A stretch of DNA of 64,000 nucleotides from Gillisia sp. Hel1_33_143 (GTDB taxonomy: Bacteria > Bacteroidota > Bacteroidia > Flavobacteriales > Flavobacteriaceae), in the NCBI RefSeq assembly GCF_900104765.1, contig NZ_LT629737.1, forward strand, positions 3,224,001 through 3,288,000, written 5' to 3'. Below, piece by piece: positions 17,962 through 26,545 of this stretch. The notes under the pieces are model-generated. The model saw nothing but the letters and a program-made list of their open reading frames with translations, searched no databases and was not told the DNA's origin. The stretch's first letter is position 1. Every line of letters begins with the position of its first letter. A program made the translations under genes and the position numbers.

Positions 17962-18926
17962 TGAATTTTAGTCAATTTAAGCAAGAGTTTCAAAAAACTA
18001 GTGTCTATCATTATAAAAACGAAGTTCCCAATAACGTATTAGTTAGCGTAATTGTTCAAACTTTTAATCATGAAAAATATCTCAGTCAATGTTTAGATTC
18101 TATTCTAGCTCAAAAAACGAATTTTAATTTTGAAATATTAATCGGAGAAGATAAATCATCCGATAAAACCCGTGATATTTGTATAGAATATGCGAAGACT
18201 TTCCCAGAAGAAATCCGACTATTTTTACATACACCTGAAAATAAAATATGGGTTCTTAATAATCCAACCGGGAATTTTAATGCATTCTATAATTTATTTT
18301 CTGCGAACGGAGATTATATAGCCTTCTGCGAGGGTGATGATGCTTGGACAGATCAATTTAAACTCCAAAAACAAGTTGATTATTTAGCTACTCATCCAGA
18401 ATACTCATTTAGTTATCATTCCTTTAAAACTATTGATGAAAAAAGCTTAACAACTCTAAGCGCTGAAGAAAATAATCAACCAACTTTTAATATTAACTCT
18501 TATGACCTAAAAACTAATAAATACCATCCACTTCTACTTACAATATGTTTTAGAAATTTATTCCAGCAAATACCAGAAGAAATGATTAATGTAATTAATG
18601 TAGATACCTTTATAATTAGTTTACTTGGAAATCATGGAGATGGCAAATTTTTAGATAGCATTGAACCATCCTTATATAGAAAACATTTAGGAGGAATATG
18701 GTCACATAGTTTATACGAAAAAAAAAATAGATCTAAAATCTTAACATATAAAAATTTAAGTGAATATTATCAGCGTGATACCAATAACTTACTCAAGAAA
18801 CATTTTGAAAATCTGGCTATAAACTCGTACAAATCTTTAATATATTTCCAGCTTAAAAAATTTTCCGTTTTGGATGGAAGTTTAACTTTTACGGAATTTT
18901 TAAAATTCAAATACTTCGGCAAATAA
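17961..18926 (+). CDS. GT2-family glycosyltransferase
   Basis: 321 residues. The N-terminal GT-A domain starts at about residue 27 with VSVIVQTFNHEKYLSQCLDSIL, followed by IGEDKSSDKT near 61 and GDYIAFCEGDDAWTD near 114, in which the DD acts as the metal/nucleotide motif. The long C-terminal part contains the loop IWSHSLYEKK, and in the gene an A10 tract (18718-18727) encodes the KK region. It is coupled to the upstream acyltransferase and converges on a GT4 gene 8 bp away. A cytoplasmic side-chain or backbone transferase for the local polysaccharide is likely. Confidence 0.82.
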   Translation: MNFSQFKQEFQKTSVYHYKNEVPNNVLVSVIVQTFNHEKYLSQCLDSILAQKTNFNFEILIGEDKSSDKTRDICIEYAKTFPEEIRLFLHTPENKIWVLNNPTGNFNAFYNLFSANGDYIAFCEGDDAWTDQFKLQKQVDYLATHPEYSFSYHSFKTIDEKSLTTLSAEENNQPTFNINSYDLKTNKYHPLLLTICFRNLFQQIPEEMINVINVDTFIISLLGNHGDGKFLDSIEPSLYRKHLGGIWSHSLYEKKNRSKILTYKNLSEYYQRDTNNLLKKHFENLAINSYKSLIYFQLKKFSVLDGSLTFTEFLKFKYFGK

Positions 18927-18934
18927 GAATAACT

Positions 18935-20077
18935 TTAGATTGATTTTTCTATTATTATTCTTTCATAAAACCTGTCGTACTTTTCACACACTTTATTAAT
19001 ATCAAAATTCTGAAGTGCATATGCATAAGCTAAATTTGTTTTTTGATTCCAATTTTTTAAGGTTAATGCTTCTTCCATCTTCAAACTCAAATCTTCAATA
19101 TTCCCTAGTTTAAAATTGAGTGAAGTATTCTCTGGAAAACACTCCATATTCTCTGGAATATTAGAAATAATACAAGGTGTTTTTGATAAAATTGCTTCTA
19201 TAAGTGCTCCCGAAAGACCTTCAAAAAATGATGGAAAAATAAAATAGTCTGCTATTTCAAGTAAATTTGAAACGTCGTTTCTATACCCTAAGAGAATTAC
19301 ATCATTTTCTAAGTTCAAAGAAAGTATCAATTCTCTTAATTCACCTTTAAGCTTGCCTTCTCCAGCTAATAGAAGGATTACATCAGATTCTTTATCGCTA
19401 AGGTTTTTGAATGCTTTAATAAGCTCTATTTGCCCTTTACCTTTGCTCAGTCTAGCAACATTTAGAAAAACTTTAATATTCTGCCCTATACCTAAATCAT
19501 TTTTTATTTGTTTAATTGTTTCGATGTTTTGCTGTTTATTATCAATACCTCGGCCCCTATAAATAACATCAACAATATCACCTTTAACACCAAGCGCTTT
19601 AATATTGCTATCTTTAATAGCTTGAGAATTGCTAATAAAATAATCCACATTTATCATAGTAATTCTATCCCTTATTTGCGTGGACCTTAATTTAAGACTA
19701 GAAACAAATGAGAGTTGTTTAAATCTATTTTTGCTATAAGAATTGCTCACAAAACTTCCAACCAAAATTATAGAAGGAAACAACTTTTTCAATTTTCGCG
19801 CAAGCATATCAGACCTAAATAAAGTAGAATGAATAATATCTGGTTTCTCTACAGCTATAATTGAAATTATCTGCTCAAGTCTATGGTTAGATTCATTTTC
19901 CAGATTTAGAGAATAAACTTTTATTGAATTCAACTCCAATAATTTCAATAAATAATCTCCTGCGAAAAGTTGAATAACTACCGGAGTTATTTTATTTAAA
20001 CCTATAGCTATCTGAACGATGCTTTTTTCTGCTCCATATCCGTTCAAAGTGTCAATAATATAAACTACTTTCATCAA
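18935..20077 (-). CDS. GT4-family glycosyltransferase
   Basis: 380 residues, GT-B fold. The N-terminus has VVYIIDTLNGYGAEKSIVQIA, with the glycine/AE turn typical of GT4. The C-terminal domain has LNVARLSKGKGQIELIKAF near 206-224 and FPSFFEGLSGALIEAILSKTPCI near 278-300, giving the E-x7-E pattern. Its N-terminal arrangement resembles the GT4 at 27660-28790. It overlaps the start of the upstream GT2 gene by four bases (ATGA). Donor and acceptor sugars cannot be told from sequence. Confidence 0.84.
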   Translation of the reverse strand: MMKVVYIIDTLNGYGAEKSIVQIAIGLNKITPVVIQLFAGDYLLKLLELNSIKVYSLNLENESNHRLEQIISIIAVEKPDIIHSTLFRSDMLARKLKKLFPSIILVGSFVSNSYSKNRFKQLSFVSSLKLRSTQIRDRITMINVDYFISNSQAIKDSNIKALGVKGDIVDVIYRGRGIDNKQQNIETIKQIKNDLGIGQNIKVFLNVARLSKGKGQIELIKAFKNLSDKESDVILLLAGEGKLKGELRELILSLNLENDVILLGYRNDVSNLLEIADYFIFPSFFEGLSGALIEAILSKTPCIISNIPENMECFPENTSLNFKLGNIEDLSLKMEEALTLKNWNQKTNLAYAYALQNFDINKVCEKYDRFYERIIIEKSI

Positions 20078-20925
20078 GACATTTTTAGATAAATAATTTT
20101 TAACAAAGCCTTTAGTTTATACGGATAAGTCTTCCAAGCTCTAACATATACTTTCAAGGCTGAATTCTTTTTATTTAATTTCTCTAGATTATAGCCAATC
20201 ATATATAGTAACTGAGCATGTTGTTTGCTATTAGATATATATATAAGTCTGTGTTTTCTATATTGATGAAAATAGGATATTAATTTATTGATGGGAGAAT
20301 CACTTGTTCGTTTCGTTGAATCTAGGAGATATCCAGATAATGGTTTATTAATAATTTCCAATTTCAAACCTTTATATTTACTAATTCTAAGACCTAATTC
20401 ATAGTTCTCACCAAATTTTATATTTGCATCAAATCCCCCTACCTCAAAGAATAGACTTTTTCTATAAGCCACACTCCCAGCCAGAAAATTTGCTTTTACG
20501 TGATTATACATCGAGTCCAATCGTTTAGGCTTCCAGATTTTTTGATCACCGTCCCATGTTTTAAGGACTTCCCATGAAATCAGATCTAAACTATTTAAAT
20601 TTAATTTTTGAATTTCACCTATCAACTCAGAAAATACAAAATCATCAGAATCTAGGAATATCAAAAATTCACCTTTAGCTTGCAAAGCTCCGAAATTTCG
20701 GGCAGCTGAAGTTCCTTTATTTTTCTGATAAAAATAGCTGACCTTTGGATTCCGAATATAGCTCTCAATAACTTCTCTAGTATTATCTATGGAACCGTCG
20801 TCAACTATAATTAATTCCCAAATTGACGAGGTTTGATTTAGCACACTTTCAATTGCTCTTCTTATAGTATTTGAGCGATTAAACGTTGGGATAATAATAG
20901 AAATTAAGTGTGTATCTAAATTCAT
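20074..20925 (-). CDS. GT2-family glycosyltransferase
   Basis: 283 residues. GT-A motifs: SIIIPTFNRSNTIRRAIESVL near 9-29, IVDDGSIDNTREVIE near 39-53, KGTSAARNFGA near 69, LIFLDSDDFV near 87 (DSD) and YRKSLFFEVGGFDANIKFGENYELG near 154-178, which is the acceptor/base region. No membrane helices, so a cytoplasmic enzyme working on lipid-linked sugar is likely. It is coupled by a 4-base overlap to the following GT4 gene. Closely similar in layout to the GT2 at 31513-32376. Confidence 0.86.
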   Translation of the reverse strand: MNLDTHLISIIIPTFNRSNTIRRAIESVLNQTSSIWELIIVDDGSIDNTREVIESYIRNPKVSYFYQKNKGTSAARNFGALQAKGEFLIFLDSDDFVFSELIGEIQKLNLNSLDLISWEVLKTWDGDQKIWKPKRLDSMYNHVKANFLAGSVAYRKSLFFEVGGFDANIKFGENYELGLRISKYKGLKLEIINKPLSGYLLDSTKRTSDSPINKLISYFHQYRKHRLIYISNSKQHAQLLYMIGYNLEKLNKKNSALKVYVRAWKTYPYKLKALLKIIYLKMS

Positions 20926-20968
20926 AAATTAAATATACACAATTGTAATTTTTTATTGATTTGGATAA

Positions 20969-21952
20969 TTAAACCTCTGGTTGTAAATGTGATTTATTTC
21001 CTATTTCCATCATGTTTAAAGAATTAAATCCAAACTTGCTATGGCAATAACTATAATGATCTAAAATCTCCCTTAAATCCTTTATATTATCTTCAGGATT
21101 ATTTCCGAAATTATGAGGATGCCACCATAAATGATAAATTTCACCATTCTTTGCAGCCTTAGTCATTTCAGATTTTATTCTTTTCAATTTAAGAGAATTT
21201 ACCAAACTAGAACTAGAATATGAACGTAATAATCTACTTGCTTTTTGAGAGATAGGTTGATTTTTTTTGTTTCTTATTTCCGAAATTTTATAGGATTTAT
21301 CATTCAATCCCATATAAGCATCGCCAGTTCGAAATATTTTATCTCTTAATGAATCCCCTTGGACGTTAGTCCAGTACCAATTAGATGGATTAGATCGTAC
21401 ATTTTCAATACCTAAATCATAACAAACTTTTAAATAACTCTCATTAAATTGATTTCTAGGAAAGACTAATGATTTTAGTGATATCCCCATGTCTTTTGCA
21501 ATCGTTATTGCCATTTTAAGATCTGCTTTAAAAGACTCCAAAGTTTGTCCAGATTCCAAGCAGTAATAGTGAGAATAAGTATGAGTGGCAATTTCTTGAA
21601 AAGGAGCATTATATATCTGTAAAATTAAATCCTTGGCAAAGCACATTTCTTCTACTTCTTCGTTACGAACTGTATTAGCATAATTATATGCTGAAATATT
21701 AGAATTTGTATACTCAGGTAGAGTAGATGGAAGATTTTTTTGCCATTCTGTCCAATTCTCATTGAATAACATCCCTACAGTTGCCCAAGTAACGTGAACT
21801 TCATACTTTTTAAACAGTTCTAATAATTGAGGTACTACTCGTTTTGTATTGGAAAAATAAGTTTCCTTTTCTTTATAATCAACCTTGTCAAAAACTCCCC
21901 AAAGCAGTTCAAAATCTAACGATACTACTAAATAACCACCTTCTTTTATCAT
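20969..21952 (-). CDS. NodB-type polysaccharide deacetylase family protein
   Basis: 327 residues from the ATG at 21950-21952. A longer frame starts at TTG 21973, but the residues from the ATG (MIKEGGYLVVSLDFELLWG) form a normal start. Motifs fit the polysaccharide deacetylase fold: SLDFELLWG at the first beta strand (the metal Asp region), TWATVGMLF, EIATHTYSHYYC with HxxxH metal ligands, and LVFPRNQFNE. WWHPHNFG near the end supplies a late conserved His. It could remove N-acetyl groups from a sugar, probably before export because no signal peptide is seen. A second, distinct deacetylase is at 29680-30552. Confidence 0.75.
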   Translation of the reverse strand: MIKEGGYLVVSLDFELLWGVFDKVDYKEKETYFSNTKRVVPQLLELFKKYEVHVTWATVGMLFNENWTEWQKNLPSTLPEYTNSNISAYNYANTVRNEEVEEMCFAKDLILQIYNAPFQEIATHTYSHYYCLESGQTLESFKADLKMAITIAKDMGISLKSLVFPRNQFNESYLKVCYDLGIENVRSNPSNWYWTNVQGDSLRDKIFRTGDAYMGLNDKSYKISEIRNKKNQPISQKASRLLRSYSSSSLVNSLKLKRIKSEMTKAAKNGEIYHLWWHPHNFGNNPEDNIKDLREILDHYSYCHSKFGFNSLNMMEIGNKSHLQPEV

Positions 21953-22039
21953 AACATCACATATAAAATACAATCAAAAGGATCGCATAAAAACTTAACA
22001 TTAAATATTCTTATAAACAGTTTAAGTAACAATTTCAGT

Positions 22040-23233
22040 TCATTGAGTAACACTTTGAAATTCTCGTAACTTTTTAATTTTTATAATTTTATCATATTTT
22101 TTCTGTGCTAAATAATAATATATAACAAAGAATAAGAAATACATTACCATGGATTTTTGTCTCATTATGATACCTAGATTCGACATTATAAAAGTCATTG
22201 CAAAGGAAGATAAAAAGAAAACCACCAAGCTCATTTTGACTACAACAGTAGAGCTTTTAATAAAACTTATAAAATCTTTTTTCAAAATTTTTATAAAAAG
22301 CAATAAGTAGATCAAATTCTCTACAGATGTAATTAATCCCAATAATCCTGGCGCGTCAAAGAAAAGCGGCCTGAACCAAAATGTAAATAATTTTAAAGGC
22401 AAAGGATAAGAAGACATATCCACTCCCGAACCTGAATTACCTAATGAAGCAGATCTATCGTCAGAAAAATTTTCAAAATCTGAGACTAAATCCTCTGAGC
22501 CATCTAAACCAGCTATTCCTAATATTTGGTCCTGAACAAGAATTAATCCTCCTATCATAAAAACGTAAATGAGCAATTTTTTACCCAATGAAATCTTCTC
22601 TTTCCCTGTCATATAACCCAATACTGTTCCTACTGCCACAAATAAGAAAACATGAGGTCTTATAAAATAAATAATTAGTGATCCTATAATTAAGGTAATT
22701 AATCTACCTTTTGGATTTTTTATGGCATATGCAAACATCATCAATCCCAAGAAAATTGGCGCACCTTTTCCTAAAGATGAAGTCCAAAAATGCATATTTG
22801 GAAAAAATAAAATTAATGTTAGTAAATCGAATTTTTTGAAAACCTTTATTTTTAAAGGAATATTTTCACGAAAAAATAAATAAGCATATAAAAACCCAAG
22901 GTATCCTAACCATGCATAGAACACCATCATCATCTCATAATTAAAATTCAAAATATTAATTATTGGCCACGAAAGAAAGTCTATAAATGTGGTACTGGTT
23001 CCAAAAAAATCCATCCATCCCATAATTGGATTTTGGGGTCGATCAAAATATAGTTTTGAATCTGAATTATTAAACAAAGCATACAAATAATATACTAACC
23101 AAAAAAATATGTGATAAACAAAAAGAATATTCATTAATTTTTTCGAAAAAAATGCATGCTTATTCTCAAAATAATTAAAAATCCCTTGATTTATCAAATG
23201 CAAAAAAATAATAAGAAAAATGGCTCCTAACAT
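22040..23233 (-). CDS. Polytopic membrane protein, probable Wzy-like polymerase (paralogue)
   Basis: 397 residues with about ten hydrophobic segments. It aligns by eye with the 14496-15728 protein along its whole length: shared blocks include LYFDRPQ/KYFTWPQ, FGTxTTFIxF, NYEMMM/SYEMMM, FPNMHFWTxSLGKGA, IRPHxFL, FWFRPLFxDAPG and MSNLGIIxRQKSM. The conserved Arg-rich loops fit a Wzy-type polymerase, but this is inference from context. The gene is 1 bp from the GNAT gene upstream. Two polymerase candidates in one locus are unusual. Confidence 0.6.
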   Translation of the reverse strand: MLGAIFLIIFLHLINQGIFNYFENKHAFFSKKLMNILFVYHIFFWLVYYLYALFNNSDSKLYFDRPQNPIMGWMDFFGTSTTFIDFLSWPIINILNFNYEMMMVFYAWLGYLGFLYAYLFFRENIPLKIKVFKKFDLLTLILFFPNMHFWTSSLGKGAPIFLGLMMFAYAIKNPKGRLITLIIGSLIIYFIRPHVFLFVAVGTVLGYMTGKEKISLGKKLLIYVFMIGGLILVQDQILGIAGLDGSEDLVSDFENFSDDRSASLGNSGSGVDMSSYPLPLKLFTFWFRPLFFDAPGLLGLITSVENLIYLLLFIKILKKDFISFIKSSTVVVKMSLVVFFLSSFAMTFIMSNLGIIMRQKSMVMYFLFFVIYYYLAQKKYDKIIKIKKLREFQSVTQ

Positions 23234-23234
23234 A

Positions 23235-24176
23235 TTAAAATAATTCTAAATCACCAATAGTATAATTCCAATTATTAAGATCTAATAGCTCATCATTCAT
23301 AGCTTTATCAAAATTTAGATTTCTCAACGTAAGAATGGGGCCAAGATTACCAGAAAGCTGTAAAATGTTAGGGAGCTTTTTAGAATTTGTTATAACATGA
23401 ACATTCAAATTTTTAGTTAGAAGCTTAATTTCATCGTTCAATTTTTTTAAACCCTTTTTATCTATATATATTTGTTCTACAATTCTTAGTTCGTTAAATT
23501 TTTTATGCTTTTTAATATAAGTTGCTAAATAAAAATCATCATCCGATCTAACATCATATTTCTGCAAAGGATTATTTTCATACCTCCACGCTAAGTATTC
23601 CGAAGATTTCACACTAAATAATTCTGGTCTTGACGCATTAATAGCATTAAAATTTCTCACTAATTCATCAAATGAACTTTCATTTCTGTTTTTTTGAATA
23701 AAATATTGATGATCTTTTTTAGATCTTATAAAATTTATTGGATTTACCGGAGCTAAATGAACCTTAAGCTTATTGACTTTTTTCCAGTCCATTTTAATAT
23801 AGCCAGGTAAACTTTGAGAATTTGGTGTATTAAAAATAAAATGATCTCCATTTTCTTTAGCAATTTCTAATGCTCGAAGGGTTAAATTTTTAAAGATACC
23901 TTTGCCTTGATAATTAGGATGTGTTGCGGTATCTACAGCTCTATAAGCCGAAAACACCTTATTACCCATTTGCCATTGCCAGCGCATAAACGCTCGAACA
24001 CCAACTATTTTATCATCTTCTTCAGCTAAAAGAATTAGTGATTTACCAAATGGATTATCAAAGTGTTTAAACTGCCATATCTCCTCTGTTTTAGGAAGTT
24101 TAGATTCTCCTAAACTCGCTTTTAAAACAGAGATTATCTCTTTAGTATCAGAAGATGTACCTTCCCTAATAATCAT
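23235..24176 (-). CDS. GNAT-family N-acyltransferase
   Basis: 313 residues. GNAT fold: IVGVRAFMRW near 57, then RAVDTATHPNYQGKGIFKNLT near 82-102, which contains the acetyl-CoA binding loop (QGKGIF). FNTPNSQSLPGYIKMDWKKV near 120 resembles a motif shared with the GNAT at 28808-29683, and the two look like paralogues. Likely acylates an amino sugar, perhaps a 4-amino-dideoxy sugar made by this locus, but the substrate is not shown. It lies between a GT4 gene and the Wzy-like gene, all on one strand. Confidence 0.75.
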   Translation of the reverse strand: MIIREGTSSDTKEIISVLKASLGESKLPKTEEIWQFKHFDNPFGKSLILLAEEDDKIVGVRAFMRWQWQMGNKVFSAYRAVDTATHPNYQGKGIFKNLTLRALEIAKENGDHFIFNTPNSQSLPGYIKMDWKKVNKLKVHLAPVNPINFIRSKKDHQYFIQKNRNESSFDELVRNFNAINASRPELFSVKSSEYLAWRYENNPLQKYDVRSDDDFYLATYIKKHKKFNELRIVEQIYIDKKGLKKLNDEIKLLTKNLNVHVITNSKKLPNILQLSGNLGPILTLRNLNFDKAMNDELLDLNNWNYTIGDLELF

Positions 24177-24213
24177 AGATCAAGAATTTATTTTTGCTAA
24201 CTAAAAATAGTTG

Positions 24214-25335
24214 TTACTTTTTTGTAACTAACAATTCTTCATATAATGCTTCTAAAGATTTAATCATTTTATTTAAACTAAATTCTTGAAGCACTCTTTC
24301 TCTTGCCGCTTTTTTGAAAGCTTCAAGCTCATTTGGATTATTTATTAATCTTAAACAAAGATCAGCTAATTTCTCCCATTCAGAAACGTCACAGGTTAAT
24401 CCATTCTGCTCATGAATTATCACTTCTTTTATCCCTCCTGCATTAGTTGAAACTATTGCGCATTCCATGCTCATAGCCTCTAAAAGTGCAATTGGCAATC
24501 CCTCGAAAGAACTACTCATCATAAAGATATCCATTGCGGAAAAATAAGGTTTCACATTGGTTTTCAATCCAGTAAATTTTACTTTGTTCTGTAGATCCAA
24601 TCGAATTAACTCAGCCATTATTTCTTCTTCCAATGGACCTGCACCAACTATTATTCCATAAACATTAGAATTTCTTAGGGTGATTTTTTTAAGTACTTGA
24701 AGCCACTCTACAATTCTTTTTTGAAATCTAAAAACAGCTACATTACCAATTACTATTGCATCTTTCGGAATTCCTAATTCAGTCTTTGCATCAATACCTA
24801 TAGCACTATCTCTCCTAAATGATTCTGTATTTGCGCCATTTAAAAGTGTTCTTACGGGAATATTTGGATTAATATTCTTCTTAATTGAATTAGTTACATC
24901 TTCTGAAACCCCTAAGCCTAAGCTTTGCGAATTAAACGTAAATTGATTTATCTTTTTAGTAATTATATGATATCGCTCCTGCATATTATGCTCTGTATAA
25001 ACAGTGGGTATTTTAGTTTTCTTATAAACAAGCCTACCTAAAAAACCAGCCCATGGGAGATGGCAGTGAATTACATCAATATTATTTCTCGTACAATAGT
25101 CAACTACACTCTTAAATTGTTTTAACAGCTGTATATTATTCTTAGCCGAGAAACAAGTTACTTTACCCCCAGCTTCTTCGATACTTGAAACCATTTGATC
25201 TTTCCAAGGAAGAAAATAAATGTAATGAAATTCAAATTTTGAGATATCATGAATTTTCAGGGTTTCCGGTAATAACATTTCTGCTCCACCTCTGCCCAAT
25301 GATTTTATTATATGTAAAACCTTTATTTTTTGCAT
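24214..25335 (-). CDS. GT4-family glycosyltransferase
   Basis: 373 residues from the ATG at 25333-25335. A longer frame from TTG 25356 is unlikely because a promoter -7 box overlaps it. GT-B motifs: HIIKSLGRGGAEMLLPETL near the N-terminus, HCHLPWAGFLGRL near 88, NVAVFRFQKRIVEWLQVLKK near 200-219, and MSSSFEGLPIALLEAMSMECAIVST near 272-296 (E-x7-E). It heads a run of minus-strand genes (GT4, GNAT, Wzy-like, and perhaps the deacetylase) transcribed from the promoter at 25354-25383. Confidence 0.86.
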   Translation of the reverse strand: MQKIKVLHIIKSLGRGGAEMLLPETLKIHDISKFEFHYIYFLPWKDQMVSSIEEAGGKVTCFSAKNNIQLLKQFKSVVDYCTRNNIDVIHCHLPWAGFLGRLVYKKTKIPTVYTEHNMQERYHIITKKINQFTFNSQSLGLGVSEDVTNSIKKNINPNIPVRTLLNGANTESFRRDSAIGIDAKTELGIPKDAIVIGNVAVFRFQKRIVEWLQVLKKITLRNSNVYGIIVGAGPLEEEIMAELIRLDLQNKVKFTGLKTNVKPYFSAMDIFMMSSSFEGLPIALLEAMSMECAIVSTNAGGIKEVIIHEQNGLTCDVSEWEKLADLCLRLINNPNELEAFKKAARERVLQEFSLNKMIKSLEALYEELLVTKK

Positions 25336-25353
25336 GTATTTAAAGTAAGGCGA

Positions 25354-25383
25354 CAAATTTAAGTCATTTCAAAAAGAAGACAA
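25354..25383 (-). promoter_or_regulatory. Bacteroidota-type promoter for the 24214-25335 GT4 gene and following genes
   Basis: Minus strand -7 box TAAATTTG (25354-25361), exact; -33 TTG (25381-25383), spacer 19. It starts about 19 bp before the ATG at 25335, which argues for that start. Confidence 0.6.
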
Positions 25384-25456
25384 GCTATTAAACAGAATTA
25401 AATAAATTAATAGAAAATATAGAACAGATTAGATAAAAAGTTTTGCTTTCACATTG

Positions 25457-26524
25457 TTATTGAAAATAGGCCTTATATACATCAGTAAATTCTTTTGCAA
25501 TTTTTGAATTCATATATTTAGAATTTACCAAGTTAAACGCATTAGTTAATCTAATATCATTTTGATTATTAATTAGCTTTAAGAACTCATTAGCAAAATC
25601 TTCGATGTCATCTTTCTTCACTAAACTACCCGTATCCTTCGATATAATTTCGGAAATACCGCCAACATTATAAGCAATTACCGGAGTTTTACAGTACATT
25701 GCTTCTAAAAGAACTGCTGGCAATCCTTCAATATTACTAGGTAACATCAGTACACTAGCTCCAGAAATATATGGCAAAGGATTATGAACACCCTCATAAA
25801 AAGTTATGTGTTGATATAAATCCATCTCAATAGATTTATTTTCAATTCCTTTACGTAATGGACCTTCACCAAACAAATGCAAATGTGTATTAGGACATCT
25901 CTCTATTATCTTTTTAAAAATTAATAATAGTCCTGAATGATTTTTTTCACGAGTAAAAGAGCCCACGTGAATAATATTATATCTTTTAGCTCCCAATTCT
26001 ATAGGTTTTTCACTATTAGACTCAATGCCTATGGGTATCACTATCGTCTTTAACTTTGTAAATGGAAAGAGATTATTTAAATCCTTCTTCGATGCATTAG
26101 ATACAGATATAATTTCATAGACCTTCTTGAGTAAAAGGGAATTAATTAATTTTGAAAAAGTAGATTTGATATAATAACTAGAAGTACTAGCATTTCTGTA
26201 GAAGATAGGTTGTTTCCATCTAAATATCATTTTGGAAAATACTGCATACTTCAAAGTATCTGCAGCATTCGCTTGTACTACATCTGGCCTAAAATCTAAA
26301 ATTGTTTGATTCAATTTTCTCCAACCAGCAATATCAAAATATCTATTTGATTTTTCAGATGAGAGATTACTTATTTTCTGCTGGAATGGCAATAATGCAT
26401 CACCATCATATATACTAACCATTTCTACAATATGCCCTAATTCAATTAAATGATTAGAAAGTTGGCTTGCAAAGATCTCTGCTCCCCTATATTGTTTTTT
26501 TTGAATGATCTGTAATATTCTCAT
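25457..26524 (-). CDS. GT4-family glycosyltransferase
   Basis: 355 residues, GT-B. The N-terminus RILQIIQKKQYRGAEIFASQ is almost repeated by the next gene upstream (26546-27658), so the pair looks like a tandem duplication. The C-terminal domain has HVGSFTREKNHSGLLLIFKK near 190 and LPSNIEGLPAVLLEAMYCKTPVIAY near 253-277. It is the last gene of a run of four GT4 genes, followed by a 121-bp gap containing the promoter of the next gene. Probably a cytoplasmic glycosyltransferase of the repeat unit. Confidence 0.86.
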   Translation of the reverse strand: MRILQIIQKKQYRGAEIFASQLSNHLIELGHIVEMVSIYDGDALLPFQQKISNLSSEKSNRYFDIAGWRKLNQTILDFRPDVVQANAADTLKYAVFSKMIFRWKQPIFYRNASTSSYYIKSTFSKLINSLLLKKVYEIISVSNASKKDLNNLFPFTKLKTIVIPIGIESNSEKPIELGAKRYNIIHVGSFTREKNHSGLLLIFKKIIERCPNTHLHLFGEGPLRKGIENKSIEMDLYQHITFYEGVHNPLPYISGASVLMLPSNIEGLPAVLLEAMYCKTPVIAYNVGGISEIISKDTGSLVKKDDIEDFANEFLKLINNQNDIRLTNAFNLVNSKYMNSKIAKEFTDVYKAYFQ

Positions 26525-26545
26525 CTATTCAATTCTGCGCCCCAA

